Shown: positions 1 to 12,400 of the stretch, piece by piece | How positions within the stretch are numbered: the first letter of the stretch is position 1 | How the letters are laid out: each line of letters starts with the position of its first letter | Assembly (NCBI GenBank): GCA_903813345.2 | Contig: CAIIXF020000058.1 | Span: forward strand, 126,001 to 150,000 | Length of the DNA stretch: 24,000 nt | Source of the DNA: Owenia fusiformis | Lineage: Eukaryota > Annelida > Polychaeta > Sabellida > Oweniidae | Reading direction: 5' to 3' | Notes under the pieces: model-generated | What the model saw: only the letters and a program-made list of their open reading frames with translations | The model's database searches: none | What the model was told of the DNA's origin: nothing | Position numbers and translations under genes: made by a program

Positions 1-159
1 TATAAAGGTATATTCTAATACAGTAGGGTAGGACCCATGCACCAATTGCTGTATAATTTAAGTCAAACATTTAACCTCTTAACTAGTATAAGCCATGCAA
101 CTTATTTAACCCCGTAAATACTTGAACTACATTACTTAAGTTTGCAGGTATGAGGTTAC

Positions 160-426
160 CTTTTACATCTAAGTTAGCTGTGGTTTCATCTTGGCCAACA
201 ACTGCACTTATTTCCCCACGATCTTGTAGTTGGCAGTCATGAATGACTAGAGTATGAACCAATCCCTCAAACACTATCTCATACTTTGCACTACGTTGAA
301 CTAGATCATTGTTTATGTACCATTGTACCCTTGCTTCATTCTTATCTACTTCACAACTAAACTTGGCTGCTTCACTTTCCTCAATGTTTTGATTGTCTAG
401 AGGTTTGGTAAATATCGCTGGTAGTG
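160..426 (-). CDS. Exon: Ig domain 9 of the array
   Basis: Residues 1955-2043, 267 bp, phase 1-1. The acceptor is TAACTTCACAG and the donor AAAG|GTAACCTC. The A strand is ALPAIFTKPLDNQNI, B strand AKFSCEVDK, core Trp VQWYINND, then SAKYEIVFEGLVHTLVI, and F strand RGEISAVVGQDETTAN. It keeps the Y-type signature where the alternation would predict W-type. The phase 1 donor shows that the gene continues past the low end of the window. Confidence 0.92.
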
Positions 427-3400
427 CTGTGAAGTTAAAGCAAAAAACCATGCAAGAGAATGTTAATTCAACCATGGATTTTTTAGATTTCTAAAAAACC
501 CATGATTCAACCAAGATCCAGTAATAGAGTTTCCATATGGTCAATACAATGCCAGCATGAACCCTTAATGTATATGAAATGTCATGTGAATACATCTAGT
601 TATTTTGATTGGCTAGATATTATCACATGACCCTTCACCAGTTAATCATGGGTCCACCAGGAAAGGTTTATTACTAGACTTGGGGTGATTACATTCTCAA
701 TCAAACAATAAAGCAGCACACAATTATGCATAAAAATCAAAATAGTTTGAGTGAATCATCAATTTCATTTCTTTGATTGGATTATCTATTATTAATTATT
801 ATTAATCACACACATCTATGGAAAAAACTAAATATTTACACAATCAAATGCAGAAAAATAAGCTACAGTGCTGGATCAATAGACAAGCTCAATCAGTGAC
901 AAAACAGTATCTCAAGAAACAGAGAACCTGTTTGCTGGAAAATTTAAACATTTTGGAAGCCAAACTCAAAAACAGGATTATGTTATATCTCCAGTGATCC
1001 ATTACTGTTACATTCTAACTTAGCATTCGTGTAACTTACCATCCACATACAAATGTGCAGATGTCCTGTACTGGCCACATACCGCTGTGACTTCTCCCAC
1101 ATCTGCTACAGCTGTATTGTGAACCAAAAGAGCATGCATGGTACCATCAGCAATCAGTTCATATTTGGCAGGTTCAGACTTGATTTCAACACTATTAATG
1201 TACCACTTCACATCTGATGACTCTCTAGAAAGCTCACATGAGAATTCTGCAGTTTGTTTTTCAGTCACATGTTGATTTTCTAGATGTCTAGTGAACATGG
1301 GAGGTAGTTCTACAATAGCAAGCAACATGCATTGAAAACAAAGTAACAAAACAAAAATCAGAGACTGTAAAAGGAAACACAACATGCAAAACAGTAATTA
1401 CAAAATGTAAGATAAACCAAACATTATCTAGCAAAACCAAGAAAGTGCATTAAGCATTTCTTGTTCTTACAACTCAACTTAAAATGTTTCCAGTTGATAA
1501 GTAATATCAAAATATTAGCAATAATTAACTTCTTCCACCAATATCCACATTTCATATATCTGCAGAATATTTCAAATTTCATGGTTAGCCCTCATACCTT
1601 CTACATAAAGCATAGCTACAGTTTTATCTTCCCCAACTATAGCAGTGATCTCTCCTTCATCATCTAACTCAGCATTCTCAATAGTCAAGTAATGCCAGTG
1701 CCCAACTATTGATATATTGATTCTGCCTCTACTGTCTAGCAGTATATCATCCAGGTACCAAGTCACTGGGGCATGTTCCTTATTGATCTCACATTCAAAT
1801 TTTGCGGTATGGGTCTCATTAATGGTGATCTCCTTAAGTGGGCTGGTGAACTTAGGGGGTAGTTCTGCAATGCAAGACAAGCTCATGCGGTTAACCATGC
1901 ATTAACAAAGCAACATGCAAACACACAAAGGGTAACTCCACAGCATTTCCTCTTCTCTGAAATAAAAACTTATGTTAATTACACCTCTAGCAACCTTCTT
2001 GTTAACTTGTATTATAAAGCTTATCCCATTGTTTATTAAGCTTATGAGAGGACAAAAAATTAAACCAACCAATGATTGGTGTGTAATGTCACCAACACTA
2101 TGACTTGAACTGTATTAGACCTGTCAAGCATTGCAACTATGATCTCAATCTATCCACAGGGTTACACCAGCTAAGCTTTGAAAACATCAACATAACCTGG
2201 ATCCATCCACAGTATTAGACATTAAGCCAATTGTAGAACACATCTATGTAGACACTGTATACCTATAACAGTAAGCTCTGCATCAGACCTCAATGAAGTC
2301 CCAGGTACAACAATTGAGACCACGCCTTCATCATACACAGTCAAATCTCTGATCACTAACGTCCTATTGTAACCATCACTGCTGAGTTTAAACTTATCAC
2401 TTCTGCGGATTTCTCTATTACCAAGCAGCCACCTGACTCTCAAATGAGGCTTAGATATCTCACAATTGAATTCAGCAGATGATCCTTCTACAGCTTTCAC
2501 ATTAGTTAGTTCCTCAAGGAATACAGGGTCAGGCTCTGTTGTAGGAACATAAAATAGTAACTCATTACCATCTTTTAATTATGTCAAGGCCATTTTGAGA
2601 AACTGAACAAGGGATAACCTCAGAATTAAAAACGAACCATATTTAAGATGAAAATATGTCATTTTGAAACAAAAACCATTCCCAGAAAATCTTGGGACAG
2701 AACGCAACAACCCAAAAACTTCAAATTATTGGAGCCTATTTCAAAAGAAAGTTGAAAAACTAGTGAATGTATTACAAGTGATGACCAACAAAATAAAATA
2801 CTATGAAGTACCTATGATGCTAAGAGTTGCTTCAGTGACCTCTTGACCTAATACAGCATGGATAGATCCAGCATCTACCACTCTGCAATCCTTGATGACC
2901 AGTGTATGCCACCTTTCCTCCACAGCTATATCTATATCACCTCCTGGTGTAAGTCTATCATTACCCTGGTACCACTCTACTGGGAAATTAGCCTTTGATA
3001 CTTTGCATATAAACTCAGCATCACTGTGTTCCTTAATATGGACATCCTTAAGACTCCTGGTAAACACTGGCTCTGCGATAAATGTTACTATTATATTCAA
3101 CTATTTCAACTTTATGTGTTCAATTTAGTATGATCCTGCATTAAATACATTTTTATAAAACAATTAAGTGACAATCTTTAAATGTCTAAAGGTCAAGTGA
3201 ATGTTGAATAAATATTGACCACTTTCACTATCTAAAGTTGCTTGAGAATTAATAAAAATATCAACAATTTATTGCCACTCATGAATTTTATCTACATAAA
3301 TCAGAATTTAACCATTTCGTACTGTTAAGAACTTGACATGGTTATAAATGTGAGAAAGCAAGTGTTTATAGGGTTACATTACACTGAGGGACGATCAAGA

Positions 3401-6400
3401 ATTTAATGACAGTCATTTCACTTTCAAGCCTTCTAGCAAATGCATCAAAATAAATTACTTTAGCAATTCACATACTAATTGATAAAATAAATATTGCAAA
3501 GCTAATAAATGACCAATTCCAAAACAAACAGGGTCATAAATATTTCAGCTATGTCCACCACCTTAAGCATATTTTCTTATAATATTGTTTTCTTTAACTA
3601 GAGGTGTTTAATTAATTAATAAGTGATAAAATAAAAAATAGTATGTCTGGGTTTTAAGACTGAAGCGTGTATAGCTACATCCATGATAGGCATATGAACA
3701 CTTTTTATTATAACATGTGAACACCTCCCTATTTGAACATGCAGTGCTTTACTCTGACATTATGCTATATCATCCATGGATTCTGCATCCAATTTGGGAA
3801 CCCCAACAACCTGAAGCATATGAGGCCTTACAAACAATGGGTGTGTATTGCTTATAACATAAACATTGGTGAATAGGGAATATTATCCCAGGTAAAGTGC
3901 TTCCTTTTTGCAACCAATTCCTTAAATGCAACCTCTGCAATATTTCCATCACCTAAAACAAATCTCGCCAATGACCCCATCACCGAAGCAAATGCTGAAA
4001 CTGTAAATGAATTACCTGTGACCGTCAAGTTAGCCACAGTTTTATCCTCCCCAACAGTAGCCATAATCTCCCCTTGGTCATCTTCACTCACGTCAACAAC
4101 CTGTAGGGTGTGCAGGTAGCCCTCTGCACCTATGATGTACTTATCACTAGGCCTAACCTCTAGTAGGTCAAGAAACCAGCGCACTTTGGCAGTGCTGCTT
4201 GACACATCACAATCAAACCATGCTGTGTTGCCACTGGCAACTGCGTTGTCTTCTAGGGGTCTAGTGAACACTGGGGGAAGTTCTAGCAATGAAAACAATG
4301 TAGATATGTAGAAAGGAAAAGCACAACAGAGTGTGAAATATGATTGAGTTCAAAGACATTAAGACTGAAGACAGTGCTGTACTTAAGACATCTAGAATTC
4401 ATGAGGTGAATTCAATTCTTTTCGACATTCTAATTGGTAGCTTAATTTAACATATTTATCACTCCTCATAGACCAGTGTTATAATAACAAATGAATTTCA
4501 TATCAATAGTGTTTTGATTTCATAAATATTTATGACCTGGATAAGGTAATAAATCACCCACCACCTTGTTAATAATGAACCAAACCCTAAAGCTGGTCAT
4601 AAGAATGTATCCTTAAGTTACATGTACCTTTAACATGCAGAGTGGCACTTGTTATAGCATTAGAATTCAAGATAGCAGCTGTCACCTGACCTCCTTCATT
4701 CAGGGTGACATTGTCAACAATCAGACTGTGCCATCGGCCATAATCTAGTATATGCACTGACTCTGTATTTGTCACTTTCTGGCCTTGTATGGCCCATGCA
4801 ACCTCATGTGATACATCATTCACTTCACAAATGAACTCAGCTTGTGAGCCCTCGTTGATGGTACAGTCTTCTAACGATTTTGTGAAACTCAGCAGAATTT
4901 CTAGATAGAAATAGTTCAGAGAAAGAGTGTCACACGAAGTACACACAGAATAGTAATAGAATGTATAACGATGTGTTATGGCAAAATAATGCAAAAGTTG
5001 AAATACCCATATGTGCTAAGGAGTAAATGTCCAAACATTTACTCACACTCCCTTTAATGTCATTAATAAACATGCAAGCTTCTAAAAACTGTTCCTCATC
5101 TAAATGTATATTTTTCTAACTTCTATGTATACCATGTACCTGTAAATTGTAAAAGCACATCTATGTAAAAACCAGCCAACTGAGCTGCCCTATACTTTAC
5201 CATGGCCTGTTAAAACCTATAAAAGATAAAGAGTATGCTAACATGCACACTAACCTTCAACGTGGAGTGTTGCAGTGACGGAAACTTTCCTCACTTTGGC
5301 GGTGACCTGTTTTCCTTCTTCTTTCAAGTTGACATTCTGGATGGTCAAATAGTGTTTCTTCTTGTTCTTCATATCTTTGGATATCTTGATTCTGTCCGCT
5401 GATTTCACTTGATCATCCCCGATGAACCATTCAACATGGAAGTCATCGTCATTTGTGGTTAGGACAAATTCAGCGTCACTTTTCTCTGGGACTGTGACAT
5501 CATCCAGTTTCAGAACTGGGATGATTTCTGATAGACAGAAAAGTAAAAGATTGAAATTTCAGAGTTGAACATAAAATGACAGAATGAGTAGAGTTAGTTT
5601 TAAAGGATTGTTAGGGAAGATAATAAAAGAGAGATAGAAAGCAGGTTATAAGAGGTTCCTACACAGAATCTAATATCTTCAGGATTAAGGTTCCTGTCAT
5701 TATATTTATATACATGCAATGGTTGCGAGTTACATCTAATCAGCTTAATCGGGGAAAATTCTGGTGTATCATTAAATATTGTCATACTGTTTAATGATGC
5801 AAATATGTGTACTCTAGGAACTACAATGATGTTTTTGACAAAATAATTCTCCATGCAAAGCTATAAGGATGTTATTTTGCAACTAACACTTCTACTAGCA
5901 GGTAGATCAGTGGGACTTATTATTATTAAAATATAGTCATCATCAAGTTAAATCCTATTGAATGCTGTATTATCAATATAGCACTAATCCTGCAACTAAA
6001 CTCTATAACCACTAAGGGGCTGGGATCTAAACTCTGGTGTATCATGCAATGGAAGGTGCAGTGTCTAAAATACATGCAAATTACTACTACAATCTAGTTT
6101 ATCATATACCCAATAAGACCCTTGCTACATTTATTGGTTTAATGTTCCTACAAACTAAGAAGCCTGTAAGCAGTGCATGGTTGGATAAAGATGGCGCATA
6201 CATGAGGATACATTGCTATTCAACTGAGATATACAATTCATATACTATTCATGCATAGAATATAATTGGAGAACACATTAATAAATCAAATCAGATATCA
6301 ATTAATTAAATTAATTGTTGCAACAAAAATATGTTTTGATTTGAACTGCTTTATATACTGTATATCATGAAATATTGCCGTGGATATAAAGTTGCCGATT

Positions 6401-9400
6401 GCCGAATGTAAAACAGAAACGGCAACATAAAGTTCGGAAATATAATTAAGTAATTGAAGATCGATCTTTGTGGGCGATAATATGGTAGTTGTCTAACGTG
6501 TGTCAACTTACTGTAATAGGGTAATTTTCTAACGAGTATCAACTTACTATACTTTAATCATAAATAAAATACGATAAAATCGAAGCTTTATTCCCCAGCA
6601 TAAAATTACAATAAAAAGTCATGTTAAAAAGTTAATATGTAAGAAGATCTAATTGTATCCAAGTGCTTTGGAAATCCCAGTATTAAAGTTTTTAATCCCG
6701 ATATTAAAAGTTTTTAATCCCGATATTAAAAGTTTTTAATCCTGTTATTAATTGTCCTGAGTCTATCAAATGTGGGTAATCACTCAAATTGTCACTCATA
6801 ATGTCAGGATGTCAGGTTTTCTGAGTCAGTAAAATGAAGGTTATTAAAATAGAGGTGTCAGCTTAGCAATATTTTATTTGGCTTTACATTTAGGGGTGTC
6901 AGGTCGGCAAACTTTTATTCGGCAATAACAATTTTAATCCAATTCGGAAAATAAAGCACCCGGATTTAATACATGTTATACAGTATTTGATTTATATCAG
7001 TTATTCAAAAACTTTTTTCTAGAAGATTTCACTTAAACATTGTGCATACCTTCTACAAATAGTTTAGCAGTTGTGACAGCCTTCTTGAAGACACATTTCA
7101 CCTCAGCTTCATTCTGTTCAGGGGTACACATATTGACAATCATCTTCCTCTTCTTGCCATCAATGTATACTTCAAACAGTGGTCCAGGGACAACAGGTTT
7201 GTCATTGATGTACCAGTCAACAGGGACTTTGTTAATAGTCACTTCTGTCTCATAGATAGCTTCGTGTTTCTCAATGGCGTATTGGTCCTCCAATGGTTTG
7301 GTGAATTCCCACTATGTGATATAACAGATAGAAATATTTAGAATGTGTTTGAATTGTTAGATGATTGTTTCATAATCAGGGATGTGTGGCCAGGGCTCTA
7401 GCTACTAAGAGCAGCTGTAATGTCACTAGTATTTTCCTATGGCTGGTCCATATAAAAAGCTGGTAATGACCAGCTGGAGAAGCTCCTAGCTGGAGGCCTG
7501 TATGTGTGGTTGGGGTAATGCATAGAAGGGATGTTAAAGTTGAGTTATGTGTAGGGTTAATCTATTTACATGTAGTTATAGATTAACATATGAATTAACA
7601 TAATGCAAGTACATTAATTAATGAAAAGCATTTAAACATAAATAACACTGAGCTAAATAATTATATATAATGCTATACATATACAGGACGCATTATATGA
7701 TAATATCTAACACAACATAAACAACAAAAAGTGAACATTTATGAATCAAAACAAAATCATCATGCGCATTTGATGCACGTGATAAATTCTGAAAATAATT
7801 CATAATCTCCCACTCAAACAATAAGCAAAAACGATTACAATTACAGTACACAATATATATAAACATATATGTATGTACCTTAACTTTCTGGATTTTGAAA
7901 CCCTTTTCTTCAACCTTTTCTTCTGGCTTTTCTTTCTTTTCACGTTCATATTTTCCTTTCTCTTCTACAGGAGCAGGGGCTTCAACTTGGACCTCTGGTG
8001 GTGCACGTGTTTGCTGTTCAAGCTCAATACGTTCACGTTTCTCAAAGTCAAACTCAGTTGGCGTGAACTCAGCCTATCATTAATAAAATGAACATGACAT
8101 GCTGCATATTATTGGATGAAAAGAATCATGCATATAAAGAACTATCTATCAATACAAAGCTATGATATATCAATTTAAAGCAATACCAGAGTTAAATCTG
8201 GAGTGTTTAGATTGATATAAATTCAGCGAAAAATCAGTGCCCTTGAATATAAGTACCTACAGTTCAGAATGTGTTGCTACTTTCACTTCTTTTTGTGGTT
8301 ATGGGTCCATCATTCAATAATAATTTAAAACACATTCAAATGCATTTCCAAGTCTTGATGTTACCAATTGAAACACTTTCCCTTGGGAGACCAGAGCTAT
8401 AGAGGCCCCTTATTTGCAACAGTTACATACATCACATTCATAATCTATACCTTATCTCAATAAAAGTGATTTCCCATCCTCAATTACAAGTTGAGGGGAA
8501 AGACAGTGTACCTGTTCGATGGTGACCTTTGCCTCAGGTTCTGGCTCTGGCGCCTCTTGTTGAAGCACCTCTTTAAGGTTAAAACCAAACTCAGCAGCAA
8601 CATCTTCATGTTCTGAGGGATCTACTTGTTTCAGCAGACTACGCCAGTCATATTCCTCCTCTTCACCTTCGGTCTTCTGCACCTCACTGAAAGTAGTTCC
8701 AAATAATAAGTATGTTTCTCATATTGGGCATAGGAGGTTCACATATACATTTGGTATAAGGACTATTCTGGAACATATAAAATATATGTTATGTCCTCCT
8801 ATGAGTGATACATAATAACACATGGACAATTCAGAGTTGCTAAGTAAGCAAATGGAGAAATGTCCGCTCTTATTGAAGATATAGGGGACATATCTGAAAG
8901 CTGACAAGTTAAAGCAAGATGATAAACCATTACAAGAATTGAACTGAAAATAGAAAGGGTGCGTTTGCAGTGATATGTAATGCATTGTGATAGAACAGGC
9001 AGTGTATGACAAAAACACAGCATGCTGTTTAATTATGTTCTTGACAAAGCCCACTCTAAAGAACACACTAAAGTACATCATAAAACATGCATCTTTAAAT
9101 TAAATTTCTCAATATAACTGTATCTGTAAATGTATTAATGATTTAATATTATTACGGTTAACTGGATTAATTAACATATTTTACTTTAAAATTCAGTTAA
9201 GTATATGCATATTAATACATGTATATATAAAAATGTTAAATTAACTTAAACTGTTTTCTGAACCAAAGCAAAGCAGAATAATGTAACGGGCTATAATAAT
9301 CAGTTTAAAATCATACTATAGGAACCAGACTATTATTTTAGTAATAATATAAAACTGTGAAAATAAAATCAAACTGTGAAATTGGTTAAAAATGTCATCA

Positions 9401-12400
9401 AACACAAACAAATTTCAGATACAAACAAAAGGGAGATTTTAAGCAATATTTGTTTGAAAGTTGAATTATAATTACAGTGTACTATCAAAAATGTTAGATA
9501 AAATGATAGCTTTTGTAGTCACAGGATCTTGAAATAAGCATGTTAAATCTGGAAGAGAATCATTGAATGAAAAAATTGAAATGTGTAAACTAGGTTTCAA
9601 GCATTAATTGTGAATCACACAATGCACAAAACATGTGTATATAATACATGTATATTGTGAATGTTATATAGTTATAATCATGATTTATATGTACAGCCTC
9701 TGGGGCATACTGTGCCAGTAACACCTTTTCTGCAACTACTTACGCATGCTTTAACAAATCGCGCCAATTGAAGGTTTGGGTTTCTTCAGCTTCTCGTGTT
9801 TTGTGAATCCTATGTGAAGAAATAAAGATTAATATGCTGATACAGAAGACATCATCTATAGATCTGAAACCCACACTCTTTTAGCTACCAAGTAGGAAGA
9901 TAAACAATGGGGAGGGCCACATGCTAAACTTACAATCAGGCCAAAACTCCATCTCCACCACATAAAGTTAAAAGAAATGATTGATATCTTTCAAAAGATG
10001 TGACACATTGAAAATACTGCAAAAGATATTTCTTACATTCAAGGTATTCCACATCTTTCAATAAATATCTATTTCTTTTAAGTTGAATACACTACAAAGG
10101 AAAAAGATAACAACCATGTAGTCATATATAGTATAGATATAGATATAGCTGAGAGTGGCATTCCAAAAGAAACCAACATCATAGAGGAAGGCCTGAAAGA
10201 CAATATTATATAAGATGACACAAAGAAAGAAAAAAATTGAAACTAGTCCAACCCAGTTTAAACACACAAAATCATATAGGTGTTTAGTACTGTAGGCTGA
10301 ATCACATTTTCTACCAACTCTAAGATAACTAACTCATACATGGAATTCACAGTACCAAAAAACACCAGGAACATATTCCAAAATATTAATTCAAAAAAAG
10401 AAGAAAAGTGGTTTTATAATCTGAAGAAGCTACATGCTATTAAACAATTACTAATACATGCATAGAAAAATGTTAATCAAATTACATGCAATAATTGTTT
10501 TATACATATTCATTCTAAATTATATATGTTTATAATCTATAAACACTACCATTAACTTATATCTCATGCATATTGTTGTGAAAATCATAAGTTAAAATCA
10601 TTAATACTAACTACAGAACATATAATAATAATAATTAATCTAAGATAAATAATTCTAAGCTACAGGGGGTGGATAAAAGGTAAGAGGTGTAACTTTAAGC
10701 CCTGAAGTTGGTAAGTGATCTATGGGTGGACATACCTATGTTTCAGTGTTGCCTTCCAATCTACAACTTCCTCCTCTTTGTCAGTAACCATAACTGTTGC
10801 ATTACAGTTATCTGTGCCTAGTTCATTAGTGATTGTCACAGTGTATGTGCCAGCATCGTTATTTTTGATGTCATGGATCTGTAGGACATGTTCCTGAGTT
10901 TCCTCATCAAAGAAGATCTTCACCTTATCACTTGGTTCCATCTTCTTCCATTTTCCCTTTGTCCATTCAACAGTTGGCTCTGGTTCTCCGTCAACCTTAC
11001 AACGGAACTCAGCCGTCTGTGTTTCCATGACAGTACACTTGACTGGTTTTTCAATGAATGTCGGTGCACGTCCTCTAACAGTAAGTTGACAGTTAGCAGA
11101 GTCTTCGCCACCAGGGTTACTAGCGTGGACTTTTATGGTGCCAATGTTAGCCTTGGTGGTGTTGTCTATGGTCATGGTGTAGAGATTATCACGCTGTTTC
11201 ACATCAAATGTGACAGTCTCACTGGGTTGGATCTCTTGTTCATTGCAGTACCTGGTGCAAGGAGTTATAACATGTGCATGAGGTCAATAATTATGTGAAA
11301 GTTGTAACTATAGACTAAAGTACTATGGGTTCTTCTCTCTTATTTAAAGCTGACCAATGATATTTCGAACTAAAGATCCGCTCATTGTGCACAACAATAG
11401 GAAATGTATATGGTCAGTCCCAAACTCCATGAAATAGTTCAAAGAAGTAAGTATACAGTCCAGTGCAAAGCCTATTGAAAGTCAGACCAATAACTATTAG
11501 GACTCATAAATTGAGGAATTCCTGGTTGTATACGATCCAGAGAAGTGGATAAACATCATCCTGTCACAATGAGAGTAGTAAGAGTATCTAAAGGACCTTC
11601 TGTTACCTCATGTGCTAAGAAGGTGTTTATGTACCATTATAAAGTTTTGCAACAATCCCTTATGACATCCCCACCATACACTTACTTCACTTCCAGGATA
11701 AAATAGAAGAGGGTGTTCCTTAAATACTTGACTATTAAACATATTAAATGTAGAACTTACCACACAACAGTTGGTGCAGGGAGCCCCTTAATCTTGGCTG
11801 TGAACACAGCAGTGCCACCTTCTGGCGACACAGTGTCAACAGGGGCACGTATAATCTTGGGTGGTTGTAGTGGAGTGACCTTGAGGCGTCCGCTGGTAGA
11901 CATTTGCCCAACTGAGTTCTTAGCTCTCACTGTATACATTGCTGCCTCAGTAGCTAGAACATCTTTTAGCACTAGAGCATAGTCATTATCTTTCTTCTCA
12001 AAGATGACACGTTCTGAGGCTTCAAGGATTGTGTCTCCTCTCAACCTGGAATGCAAATGATCATCAGTTGAACAGTAAGAATCATCACTTGAGCAAAGTA
12101 TCAACACTTTAACTTTGCAGAGAAACTTCAGTCGAACACAAAGTATCATAATTCAAGTTGTTTCAATAGAGGTATTTTCAATGAGAATGTGGAAGAGAAC
12201 TGTAACATCAGTTCCAGACATAATGAATATTTCACTCACCAGGTCATTTCAGGGGTGGGTTTGCCAGTGACTGTTGTCTCAAATCTGGCAGTCTCTTTCT
12301 CCATGATCTCAATATTGGCCAGCTTTTTGATGAACTTTGGCATCTCTTTCTTCATTTCCACCAGCAGCCTAGCTTCACACACTGCCTCTCCTGCTTTATT

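Larger units (their letters stand above)
5528..7049. other. Repeat-rich intron of about 1.5 kb
   Basis: Between Ig exons 7050-7311 and 5255-5527, and much longer than the other introns of the array. It contains the small repeats at 6484-6551, 6676-6740 and 6854-6930. Short open frames within it lack Ig pattern or splice support. There is room for a lost or unrecognised Ig exon, but none was seen. Confidence 0.8.

Noticed and set aside
3770-4015. Extension of the Ig exon at 4016 into a longer coding region
   Set aside because: The open frame simply reads past a GTAATT donor at the same place where all sister Ig exons end.
7458-7475. AGCTGGT/ACCAGCT hairpin
   Set aside because: A seven-base stem is too short to stand out from chance in this much intron sequence.
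8719-9081. Minus-strand open stretch with hydrophobic, Phe/Tyr/Ile-rich peptide
   Set aside because: It lies inside an intron, has no splice borders that fit the neighbouring phases, and its composition is that of translated AT-rich DNA.
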